Shown one piece after another: positions 1 through 6,020 of a stretch of 6,838 nucleotides of DNA (positions within the stretch are counted from its first letter, which is position 1; the number at the start of each line of letters is the position of its first letter). The position numbers were made by a program, and so were the translations under genes. The stretch is from an uncultured Alphaproteobacteria bacterium (GTDB taxonomy: Bacteria; Pseudomonadota; Alphaproteobacteria; RF32; CAG-239). The notes below the pieces were generated by a model. It worked only from the letters and a program-made list of their open reading frames with translations. It was not told the origin of the DNA and did no database searches. The DNA lies in NCBI GenBank assembly GCA_944392285.1, contig CALXWF010000103.1, positions 1 to 6,838 of the forward strand, read 5' to 3'.

Positions 1-1068
1 ATGAAGTTTAAGAAAATTCTCAATATTTTCTTCATTTTCTTCCGGCAACACTGAACAAGTAATATAAATAATCCTTCCGCCGATTCGCGTGCGCTTATAC
101 GCGGTTTCCAAAATCTGCCGCTGGATGTTAACAGTTTCGGCCAAAAGTTTTGGCGTTAACCGAAATTTGGCATCAGGTGCACGACGCCATGTTCCGCTTC
201 CCGAACAAGGAACATCAATTACAAAGCGGTCAAAATCACAATCATTAGCGGCTAAAATATCGGTAAGCTCAATATTTGTGGCTTTAAGTCTTGACATTCT
301 CGGCTTAAGAGCTTCCAATCTTTTTGGAAAAATATCATGCGCCAAAATTTTGCCGCGATTTTGCAACAAAAAGGACATGGTCAAACTTTTGCCGCCGGCA
401 CCGCAACAATAATCCATAATTTTATGTTCCGGCTTAACATCGCACAAAATTGCCGCCAATTGAGAGGCCTCATCTTGGACTTCAAACAAACCTTCCTGAT
501 AGGCCACACAGTTATTCAGATTAAAACGTTCATCTGCACGCACCCCGATTGGAGAATATGGTGTCGGATAAACCTCAAACCCCTCGCCTTGCAAAGCCTT
601 TATCACCGCCTGCCGTTCAGGAATATTAATCCGAAAATCTGCCGACGCCGGTTGATTTAAGGCTTTACAAAAGTCCATATCACGAATTTTGGCAAACAGC
701 CATTGCGGACATTCTGCTTCAACATAATCAGGATAAGGTTCTTCATTCTCATGGCGCAGCCATTCTTTCTCTTCTTGGCTCAAGGCGGCCGGTGCATATT
801 GCTCACCGGTAAATATCTCTTCCGGATGCGCCTCACGTAAATATGTCAACAAAACCCGCCGCGGATTATCAGAACCGGCATCAAAAGAAAGTTTAAGACG
901 ATTTCTGATAATTTTCCAAACCGTTTCCACAATAAAACGTCTGTCTTTTGAGCCGATATATTTACGAGCACGAAGATAATCATTTATTAATCCGTCTGCC
1001 GGCTGTTTATCCTCAAATATGGCGGTAATTAATTCTAAGATTGCCTGATAGCGTGCATTATCCTGCAT
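1..1068 (-). CDS. rsmB: RsmB-type 16S rRNA cytosine-C5 methyltransferase, 3' end cut off by window
   Basis: The reading frame is open for 356 codons from ATG at 1068 to the window edge, with no stop. It reads as a NOL1/NOP2/Sun-family SAM-dependent m5C methyltransferase, expected to modify C967 of 16S rRNA in the cytoplasm. The N-terminal ~140 residues have the NusB-like helical character of RsmB and include the stretch YIGSKDRRF. The SAM-binding loop MDYCCGAGGKS is at 218-228. Motif DVPCSGSG is at 285-292 (Cys288, the product-release cysteine in this family). ITCSVLPEENEEN follows, with Cys338 as the expected nucleophile. By comparison with E. coli RsmB, only about 20-25 C-terminal residues are missing. 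The start is supported by a GAGGGG ribosome-binding site at 1076-1081, seven bases before the ATG. It is transcribed separately from the gene upstream, since a terminator lies between them. The family is certain; the exact target base is inferred from the family. Confidence 0.93.
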   Translation of the reverse strand, partial: MQDNARYQAILELITAIFEDKQPADGLINDYLRARKYIGSKDRRFIVETVWKIIRNRLKLSFDAGSDNPRRVLLTYLREAHPEEIFTGEQYAPAALSQEEKEWLRHENEEPYPDYVEAECPQWLFAKIRDMDFCKALNQPASADFRINIPERQAVIKALQGEGFEVYPTPYSPIGVRADERFNLNNCVAYQEGLFEVQDEASQLAAILCDVKPEHKIMDYCCGAGGKSLTMSFLLQNRGKILAHDIFPKRLEALKPRMSRLKATNIELTDILAANDCDFDRFVIDVPCSGSGTWRRAPDAKFRLTPKLLAETVNIQRQILETAYKRTRIGGRIIYITCSVLPEENEENIENFLKLH

Positions 1069-1098
1069 AACTTTTCCCCTCATCTGGTTTTAAGCTAA

Positions 1099-1125
1099 TT
1101 TATACAATTTATTTGCCGCTTGCAA
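1099..1125 (-). promoter_or_regulatory. Candidate sigma70-type promoter of rsmB
   Basis: On the minus strand a -35-like TTGCAA (1120-1125) is followed after 15 bases by a good -10 hexamer, TATAAA (1099-1104). This leaves a leader of about 25 bases before the rsmB ATG. The spacer is shorter than the usual 16-18, so the -10 is more convincing than the -35. A promoter is expected here because a terminator closes the upstream gene. Confidence 0.4.
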
Positions 1126-1180
1126 TCACTGAGATAGATATCCCCCAGTAAACTCGGGGTTTTCTGTAAGGCAACTAATA

Positions 1181-1210
1181 AAAAACCCCGAAAATATAAA
1201 ATTTTCGGGG
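1181..1210 (-). terminator. Rho-independent terminator of the 175-residue orphan gene
   Basis: A perfect 10-bp stem, CCCCGAAAAT / ATTTTCGGGG (1186-1195 with 1201-1210), has a five-base loop and is followed on the minus strand by a run of six T (1185-1180). It starts 25 bases after the stop codon of the orphan gene. The lower half of the stem can alternatively pair with CGGGGTTTT at 1155-1163, which is a perfect 9-bp complement of 1182-1190. Confidence 0.85.
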
Positions 1211-1234
1211 AAAAAACAAAGAAAAAAAACAAGT

Positions 1235-1762
1235 TTACGCCTGTTCCAAATCGCAAACTTGCATAATCTGAGGCGTCTTAAAAAAGACACGGCGCTGAAA
1301 CCTCTGCTCTTGACCACAAACCGGCGGACGTCGCATGGCATAAACAGCTTCGTGAGAAACCGTCAAATGTTTGGTCAAAATCCGATAGACAATAACATCT
1401 TTCGGCACAACCGTAATTTGTCCGGAAAAAGGAATATAAATACCTACATATTTATCATATCCTTTAAACGGAATAAGCCAAGCCCAAATCAATGTGTCTA
1501 AGAAGGCATCTTTACGGCGTTTCTTCTTATAAGTTGCCACAAACTCACCCTTCACTCTCACACGCACGATTTTACACGGACCGATATTATATTTGCCGAG
1601 CCTATCGCCAAATTGTTCGGTAATGCGGTTTTCAATTTCATATGCGGTACATTCATGCCGCAAATCCATAAATTCATCGTCAAAAGGAAAATCCCTTATA
1701 TAACAACGACGATAAATGTCAAAGATGGGATCATCCATCTCATAAATATTTTCTTCTTTCAT
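1235..1762 (-). CDS. Hypothetical protein, 175 residues, no family recognised
   Basis: I do not recognise this protein. The N-terminus is acidic and aromatic (residues 1-44). A run of basic residues at 79-84 (KKKRRK) precedes a hydrophobic stretch at about 87-99 (FLDTLIWAWLIPF), too short and broken for a confident membrane helix. A beta-rich segment (VGIYIPFSGQITVVPKDVIVY) follows. Cysteines are at 20, 38, 63 and two near the C-terminus; no metal-binding spacing is evident. It is supported as a real gene by a strong promoter 33 bases upstream of the start, a dedicated terminator 25 bases after the stop, and no competing longer frame. No Shine-Dalgarno sequence precedes the ATG at 1762; an internal ATG at 1738 (residue 9) is an alternative start. 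It is a single-gene transcription unit between rlmE and rsmB. Confidence 0.72.
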   Translation of the reverse strand: MKEENIYEMDDPIFDIYRRCYIRDFPFDDEFMDLRHECTAYEIENRITEQFGDRLGKYNIGPCKIVRVRVKGEFVATYKKKRRKDAFLDTLIWAWLIPFKGYDKYVGIYIPFSGQITVVPKDVIVYRILTKHLTVSHEAVYAMRRPPVCGQEQRFQRRVFFKTPQIMQVCDLEQA

Positions 1763-1794
1763 AGCTAGTTATAATAATTTGTTTGCTACTGAAA

Positions 1795-1823
1795 TGAATA
1801 ACCATTCTAGACAAATTTGTCAA
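1795..1823 (-). promoter_or_regulatory. Strong sigma70-type promoter of the 175-residue orphan gene
   Basis: On the minus strand a consensus -35 TTGACA (1818-1823) is followed by exactly 17 bases and a -10 TATTCA (1795-1800). The predicted start point is about 25 bases before the ATG at 1762. The upstream edge of the -35 coincides with the edge of a 45-bp repeat copy. Confidence 0.75.
1810..1821. promoter_or_regulatory. 12-bp perfect palindrome overlapping the -35, possible operator
   Basis: GACAAATTTGTC is a perfect 12-bp palindrome that covers four bases of the -35 hexamer and the first part of the spacer of the orphan-gene promoter. This is a typical place for a repressor to block polymerase. 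No regulator is encoded nearby, and the symmetry could be chance in AT-rich sequence. Confidence 0.35.
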
Positions 1824-1867
1824 GCATTTTTCAGCCATTAATTCTGTATTAGATACCCATAGAGCAG
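1823..1867 (+). repeat. 45-bp direct repeat, copy 1 (solo arm of the palindromic element)
   Basis: Identical over 45 bases to 1947-1991. It starts AGCATTTTTCAGCC and ends CCCATAGAGCAG. It corresponds to the right arm of the 125-bp palindrome next to it, in the same orientation, but its own left-arm partner is absent and is replaced by the promoter of the 175-residue orphan gene. Confidence 0.9.
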
Positions 1868-1873
1868 ACCTCA

Positions 1874-1998
1874 TAAAAACCTGATATATGCGGGATATAA
1901 TAAGAATTAAGCAGATGAAAAAGCGCAGCGTACAAAGTAGTACGTGAGCATTTTTCAGCCATTAATTCTGTATTAGATACCCATAGAGCAGGTTTTTA
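1874..1998. mobile_element. 125-bp imperfect palindrome, MITE- or palindromic-element-like
   Basis: The ends are a perfect 10-bp inverted repeat, TAAAAACCTG (1874-1883) and CAGGTTTTTA (1989-1998). The two arms are complementary over nearly their whole length around a centre at 1936-1937. Matched blocks moving inward include TATG, AGAATTAA (1903-1910 with 1962-1969), TGAAAAA (1916-1922 with 1951-1957) and CGTAC (1929-1933 with 1940-1944), closed by a six-base loop. By hand alignment about three quarters of positions pair. There is no coding capacity. The right end contains the rlmE stop codon. It resembles in kind the palindromic elements of Rickettsia and other non-autonomous repeats, but I cannot assign it to a named family. 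It may also act as a 3'-end hairpin for the ppx-rlmE transcript. Confidence 0.7.
1947..1991 (+). repeat. 45-bp direct repeat, copy 2 (right arm of the palindrome)
   Basis: Exact copy of 1823-1867, at a period of 124 bases, and forming most of the right arm of the palindromic element. Its end lies four bases from the rlmE stop codon. Confidence 0.9.
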
Positions 1999-2688
1999 CT
2001 CCCCGCGAAAACCAATCGCCACCACATACTCCTCAGGTGACCCTTTGCGACTGGCATCAGGTTTAGCATGAGCCACTTTGGCAAAATTTTGCTTCATGTC
2101 TTTAAGCAACTCGCCTTCGGTGCCGCCTTTAAAAACTTTGGCAATAAAAATACCGCCCGGCGCTAAAACTTCTTTGGCAAAGGCATAAGCCAGCTCGACC
2201 AAGGCAATGGTTCGTAAATGGTCTGTTTGTTGGTGGCCGGTAGTATTGGCTGCCATATCACTCATTACCACGTCTGCCGGCCCGTTAAGCAAGGCTTTGA
2301 GTTTATCGGGAGCATCTTCGGTCGTAAAATCCTGACAAATAAGGGTAGCCCCGACAATCGGCTCGGTTTCCAAAATATCCAAACCGACCACCTGCCCCGT
2401 TCCTTTGTTGCGCGCAACCGCCACCTGTGTCCAACCGCCCGGCGCACAACCCAAATCAACAATGGTTTTGCCTTTTCCTAAAAACTTATATTTTTCATCC
2501 AGCTGAATCAGCTTAAATGCCGCACGCGACCGATATCCCTGACGTTTAGCCTCTGCCACGTAAGGATCGTTTAATTGTCTTTCCAACCACTTGGTAGAAC
2601 TCGGGCGCCGATATTTAGCGGTCTTGACATGAACGGTCAAACCTCTGCGGCCGCTGACTTTTTTGGCCGACTGTGTTAGTTTTGCCAT
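1996..2688 (-). CDS. rlmE: 23S rRNA 2'-O-ribose methyltransferase RlmE (FtsJ/RrmJ)
   Basis: A 230-residue FtsJ-family enzyme that 2'-O-methylates U2552 in the A-loop of 23S rRNA on the 50S subunit, using SAM. The SAM-binding motif DLGCAPGGWTQ is at 78-88. The K-D-K-E catalytic tetrad is complete: Lys59 (in SRAAFK), Asp144 (in MSDMA), Lys184 (in FIAKVFKGG) and Glu219 (in SPEEYVVA), with the same 40- and 35-residue spacings as in E. coli. The basic N-terminal ~30 residues are usual for alphaproteobacterial members. The ATG at 2688 is chosen over one seven codons upstream because GGAGGGA (2691-2697) lies just before it. The gene overlaps the end of the upstream Ppx/GppA paralogue by 74 bases and is the last gene of that operon. 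Its TAA stop is part of the terminal inverted repeat of the palindromic element downstream. Confidence 0.95.
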   Translation of the reverse strand: MAKLTQSAKKVSGRRGLTVHVKTAKYRRPSSTKWLERQLNDPYVAEAKRQGYRSRAAFKLIQLDEKYKFLGKGKTIVDLGCAPGGWTQVAVARNKGTGQVVGLDILETEPIVGATLICQDFTTEDAPDKLKALLNGPADVVMSDMAANTTGHQQTDHLRTIALVELAYAFAKEVLAPGGIFIAKVFKGGTEGELLKDMKQNFAKVAHAKPDASRKGSPEEYVVAIGFRGE

Positions 2689-3622
2689 ATTCCCTCCGTA
2701 ATTCTTCAATAATACCGTCTTTAGCGCTTTTTAAAGAAGCTGTAAGTTCCGTTAAACCCAAGTCTTGATAAATCTGCTGAAAGATAACACAAGCAGCCAC
2801 AAAAATAGGCGCACGCTTGGCTCCGATATACGGAGACGCCGCACGCTCCGCCTCGGTTGTGGTAAAAATCTCGGCAATAACTTTATCAACCTCAGAGGTT
2901 ATCAAACGTTTACCATCCATTGCTTCGCGTTTATATTCACCGGGTTTTTCAATCATGGCGGCCAAACGCAGCGGGCTTGATGACGTTGCCACGGCAGAAC
3001 ATTGGTCTTTATATTGCGCCCAATCAGCCTGCGTCATAAAATCCGTCACATATTTTTTTACTTCAGCGCGCAATTTATCAGCTTGTTTGGCATCATAATT
3101 GTTAAGGGCAAAAGCCTCTGAGGCATTACGCGCCCCCCATGGGATGGAAATCGTATATAAAATTCGTTGGGCATCATTATTTTCGGCCAAAGTAATTTCG
3201 GTCGAACCGCCGCCCAAATCATATAACAAAACATAAGGCTTTTGGCCCATAACATGAACAGATGCCCCTTTAAGATTCAGCCTGGCCTCTTCATGAGCAT
3301 CAATAACTTCCAAATCAATATGTGACTTTTCTTTAACCTTGGCCAAAAACTCGGCGGCATTCTTAGCCATGCGGCACCCTGCCGTTGCCACGGCTCTGAG
3401 ACGGCAAGGAGAATAATGTTTAATTTCTTTAGAAAAATCATTCAAACAATTAACCCCACGTTGAAAAGCCTCGGGGGTAATTTTCATTTCTTTATACATT
3501 CCTTCGCCAAGTGCCGTTTTAACATTTTTTTTGCAAAGATATTCTCCTTTGGTATCAGCAATCACCAAGCGGCAAGAATTTGTGCCCAAATCGATAGCGG
3601 CAAAATACTGCTCAGTTTCCAT
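2615..3622 (-). CDS. Divergent Ppx/GppA-family paralogue, second of a tandem pair
   Basis: A 335-residue member of the exopolyphosphatase / guanosine pentaphosphatase family (actin-like ATPase fold). Conserved are AAIDLGTNSCRLVIA (8-22), EEAR with the catalytic glutamate region (111-114) and the phosphate loop DLGGGSTE (135-142). Three motifs intact in the neighbouring paralogue are altered: GTSGT has become ATSSS (212-216), KADL has become RAPI (270-273), and DRGIREG has become LKSAKDG (297-303). Polyphosphate or pppGpp hydrolysis is therefore possible but not assured. The start at 3622 is set by AGGAG at 3631-3635; the frame continues 33 codons upstream, but those lie inside the preceding gene. 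It overlaps that gene by 11 bases and rlmE by 74 bases, so all three are probably translationally coupled. The last ~20 residues are basic, Gln-rich and low in family similarity. Confidence 0.88.
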   Translation of the reverse strand: METEQYFAAIDLGTNSCRLVIADTKGEYLCKKNVKTALGEGMYKEMKITPEAFQRGVNCLNDFSKEIKHYSPCRLRAVATAGCRMAKNAAEFLAKVKEKSHIDLEVIDAHEEARLNLKGASVHVMGQKPYVLLYDLGGGSTEITLAENNDAQRILYTISIPWGARNASEAFALNNYDAKQADKLRAEVKKYVTDFMTQADWAQYKDQCSAVATSSSPLRLAAMIEKPGEYKREAMDGKRLITSEVDKVIAEIFTTTEAERAASPYIGAKRAPIFVAACVIFQQIYQDLGLTELTASLKSAKDGIIEELRREYGKTNTVGQKSQRPQRFDRSCQDR

Positions 3623-4745
3623 TTTTATAACTCCTGTTACGATTAAACGGATGACGAAAACGTTTCTTTTTGTTATAAGGCACCATATTGGCATGATTTT
3701 GGCCATTATGTTTTTTCGCATGCATCATATCCAGCAAAATACCTTCTCGAATACCTCTGTCTGCCACCGTAATTTCCGAAATCGGCCAAAAAGAGCACAA
3801 GGCTTCAATAATGGCACAACCGGCCATAGTCAAATCAGCCTTTTGTGCGCCGATACATGGGTGTCTTCTGCGTCCCTCATCACCCATACGTTTAATTTTT
3901 GTAACCGCGCGTTCAATATCTTGTCTGCTGATAGAAATTCCGTCCACGGCCGAGCGATTATAGCGCGGCAGATTCAAATGCACCGCACCCAATACCGTTA
4001 CCGTGCCCGAGGTTCCGATAACTTGAATTTCTTGGTTTTGAATTCCCTCAAGCAGATGATATTTTTCTTCAAATTCGGCCAAGAGCTTTTGTGTCCGCTC
4101 AATAATGGTATTATAAGCAAGATTAGTCATTTCTTGTTGCGGAAAAGCCTCGCTGATGGTAACCACGCCATAAGGCAAAGAGATAAAACCCTCAATAAAA
4201 GTATTTCCGCTGTTGGTAACTCTTGCCAAAGAAATCTCGGTAGAACCGCCGCCGATATCAAAAACCAAAGTTCTTTTAATATTACGGTTCAAAAGCGGTA
4301 CGCATCCGACTACGGCAAGTCTGGCCTCTTCTTTGGTTGAAATGGTTTCAATTGACAAACCGGTTTCTTTTTTTACCGCCTCCAAAAACTCGGCACAATT
4401 TTTGGCACGACGACAAGCAGCCGTTGCCACAAACCGCGAACGATAAATCGGCGCATATTCTGCCAAAACACCGGAACAAACTTTCAAAGCGGCAATGGTT
4501 CGGCGTATGGCAATTCGAGAGAGTTCGTTATCTTGGATAATGCCCTCACCGAGCCTTGTGATTTTTGAAAAAGTTTCAACAACCCGAAAAGATGTCGGTG
4601 TCGGCGTTGCAATAACCAAACGGCAAGAATTCGTCCCCAAATCAATTGCGGCATAGTTGCGCTGCTCTTGTGAGAAAACCGCCGATTTCCCGAAGGAACG
4701 CGGTTTTTGAGCGGGTTTATTATTACGATTTTGCCATTTTTGCAT
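3612..4745 (-). CDS. ppx: Exopolyphosphatase, Ppx/GppA family (canonical copy)
   Basis: A 377-residue Ppx/GppA phosphatase that by family hydrolyses terminal phosphates of polyphosphate and/or pppGpp in the cytoplasm. All family motifs are present: AAIDLGTNSCRLVIA (32-46), RLGEG (64-68), KEEAR with the catalytic Glu139/Glu140 region (138-142), phosphate loop DIGGGSTE (163-170), GTSGTVT (244-250), KADL-x3-GCAI (302-312) and DRGIREG (329-335). It is flanked by a basic, Asn/Gln-rich N-terminal tail (1-30) and a strongly basic C-terminal tail (342-377). The short single-domain architecture fits the alphaproteobacterial Ppx next to rlmE. No strong ribosome-binding site precedes the ATG at 4745. 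It is the first gene of the ppx-paralogue-rlmE operon and contains the ribosome-binding site of the next gene near its 3' end. Whether polyphosphate or pppGpp is the main substrate cannot be told from sequence. Confidence 0.92.
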   Translation of the reverse strand: MQKWQNRNNKPAQKPRSFGKSAVFSQEQRNYAAIDLGTNSCRLVIATPTPTSFRVVETFSKITRLGEGIIQDNELSRIAIRRTIAALKVCSGVLAEYAPIYRSRFVATAACRRAKNCAEFLEAVKKETGLSIETISTKEEARLAVVGCVPLLNRNIKRTLVFDIGGGSTEISLARVTNSGNTFIEGFISLPYGVVTISEAFPQQEMTNLAYNTIIERTQKLLAEFEEKYHLLEGIQNQEIQVIGTSGTVTVLGAVHLNLPRYNRSAVDGISISRQDIERAVTKIKRMGDEGRRRHPCIGAQKADLTMAGCAIIEALCSFWPISEITVADRGIREGILLDMMHAKKHNGQNHANMVPYNKKKRFRHPFNRNRSYKNGN

Positions 4746-4783
4746 ATCAGTGACACAATTTCTCTTAACTTTATATCTAGCTA

Positions 4784-4812
4784 TATATAAACTGCTTTCA
4801 TTTTCGGCACAA
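4784..4812 (-). promoter_or_regulatory. Candidate promoter of the ppx-paralogue-rlmE operon
   Basis: On the minus strand a -10 TATATA (4784-4789) follows a weak -35 TTGTGC (4807-4812) at 17 bases. It lies between the ccrM terminator and the ppx start, where a promoter is needed. A second AT-rich -10-like TATAAA lies slightly downstream, so the exact start point is uncertain. Confidence 0.4.
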
Positions 4813-4823
4813 TATTTTTTTTC

Positions 4824-4851
4824 AAAAAAAATGCCGGAAATTTTCCGGCAT
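4824..4851 (-). terminator. Rho-independent terminator of ccrM
   Basis: The inverted repeat ATGCCGGAAA / TTTCCGGCAT (4831-4840 with 4842-4851) forms a GC-capped hairpin with a short AT loop. On the minus strand it is followed directly by a run of T (4830-4824). It begins 27 bases past the ccrM stop and separates ccrM from the ppx operon. Confidence 0.88.
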
Positions 4852-4877
4852 CAGATAAGAAGATTTCAAGAAAAACC

Positions 4878-5975
4878 TTACATATTTTTCATCTCATCGC
4901 GAACCAATTGTCGCAATTCATCAATACAAACAAGCTCTCTATTTTCATTTTCATAATACCAATAGACCCAACCGTTGCAAGCCGCAGCATTTTCAACGGC
5001 AGCCCCGACCTGATGAATTGAACCTTCGCAACTATCAGACTTCAAGGTTCCGTCCGAACGAATAACGGCCGAATGTTTTCTTGAGGCGTCAAACAATTTA
5101 TCACCGGGCGTAAGCAAGCCTCTTTCAACCACAGAGCCAAAGGGAATGCGCGGCAAACGTTTTTTGGAGCTGTATTCCAAGCAAATCTCATTTTCAATTT
5201 TTTCAACCGCATCAATACGCTGTTGCGCCCCTTTTACATATCCGGCATCTTTTTCAATACCAATAAAATGACGCCCGAGTTTTTTGGCAACGGCACCTGT
5301 CGTTCCGGTTCCAAAAAACGGATCTAAGACTACATCATCAACCTTTGAAGATGCCATTAATATCCGATACAACAAAGCCTCGGGTTTTTGGGTCGGATGC
5401 AGCTTGTTTCCTTCAGCATCTTTCAGACGTTCTTTTCCGGTACAAAGCGGAATAGACCAATCACTGCGCATTTGTGTATCTTCATTAAGGGCTTTCATTG
5501 CCTCATAATTAAACGTATATTTTGAGTTTGGATTTTTTGTGGCCCAAATTAATGTTTCATGAGCATTGGTAAAACGTGTTCCCTTAAAATTGGGCATCGG
5601 ATTGGTTTTGTTCCAAATAATATCATTCAAAATCCAAAAACCCAAATCTTGCAAAATATAACCGACACGAAAGATATTATGATAAGAGCCGATAACCCAA
5701 ATCGAGCCGTTATCTTTTAACACGCGTCTGGCAGCTTTCATCCAATCTTTGGTATATTTATCATAAGCGGCCAAACTTTCAAAATTATCCCATTCTTCAT
5801 AAACCCCGCTGACATTGGTATTATCCGGACGGGTTAAAGCCTCACCCAATTGCAGGTTATATGGTGGGTCGGCAAAAATTACGTCAACGGAGTTTTCCTC
5901 CATGGCATTCATAATCTTAATACAATCATCGTTAATAATTGTGTCGAGAATAGTTTTTGTGCTAATACTGGTCAT
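4878..5975 (-). CDS. ccrM: CcrM-type DNA adenine-N6 methyltransferase (GANTC)
   Basis: A 365-residue beta-class m6A methyltransferase, close to the ~358 residues of Caulobacter CcrM and strongly alike throughout. By family it methylates the adenine of GANTC, mainly on hemimethylated DNA late in replication, and so helps set cell-cycle transcription. The catalytic motif DPPYNLQLG is at 36-44, with IGSYHNIFRVG (95-105), NPMPNFKGTRF (125-135), HPTQKP (193-198) and the SAM-binding LDPFFGTGTT (217-226). The C-terminal domain characteristic of CcrM (about 257-365, including RIPFGSVVERGLLTPGD and NGWVYWYYE) is complete; it is needed for DNA recognition in known CcrM proteins. This is not a restriction-modification pair: no endonuclease is adjacent. 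The ATG at 5975 is preferred; an in-frame TTG at 5984 would add three residues, and neither has a well-spaced Shine-Dalgarno site. The gene is monocistronic, ending at its own terminator. Confidence 0.96.
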   Translation of the reverse strand: MTSISTKTILDTIINDDCIKIMNAMEENSVDVIFADPPYNLQLGEALTRPDNTNVSGVYEEWDNFESLAAYDKYTKDWMKAARRVLKDNGSIWVIGSYHNIFRVGYILQDLGFWILNDIIWNKTNPMPNFKGTRFTNAHETLIWATKNPNSKYTFNYEAMKALNEDTQMRSDWSIPLCTGKERLKDAEGNKLHPTQKPEALLYRILMASSKVDDVVLDPFFGTGTTGAVAKKLGRHFIGIEKDAGYVKGAQQRIDAVEKIENEICLEYSSKKRLPRIPFGSVVERGLLTPGDKLFDASRKHSAVIRSDGTLKSDSCEGSIHQVGAAVENAAACNGWVYWYYENENRELVCIDELRQLVRDEMKNM

Positions 5976-6020
5976 TTCCGCCAACCGTTTTCTAGGGGGT
6001 TTAATTTATGGTTTGAGTAT

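Noticed and set aside
89..660. Plus-strand open frames of about 107 codons
   Set aside because: They are antisense to the rsmB frame, which has SAM-binding and both cysteine motifs; their translations look like shadow sequence.
1823..1991. The 45-bp direct repeats as a CRISPR array
   Set aside because: There are only two copies, the interval between them is itself the inverted arm of a palindrome rather than a unique spacer, and no cas gene is present.
2689..2709. Upstream rlmE start at 2709
   Set aside because: The GGAGGGA ribosome-binding site lies between the two ATG codons and points to the one at 2688.
3623..3721. Upstream extension of the second Ppx copy to an ATG at 3721
   Set aside because: The extra 33 residues would overlap the preceding gene by over 100 bases and lack family similarity, whereas the ATG at 3622 has a well-placed AGGAG.
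3531..4340. A 269-codon open frame on the plus strand across the ppx genes
   Set aside because: It lies antisense to two intact Ppx/GppA genes with clear family motifs, its translation shows no recognisable domain, and no promoter or ribosome-binding site supports it.
4878..5975. The methyltransferase as part of a restriction-modification system
   Set aside because: It carries the CcrM-specific C-terminal domain, and its neighbours are housekeeping genes with no endonuclease or specificity gene.
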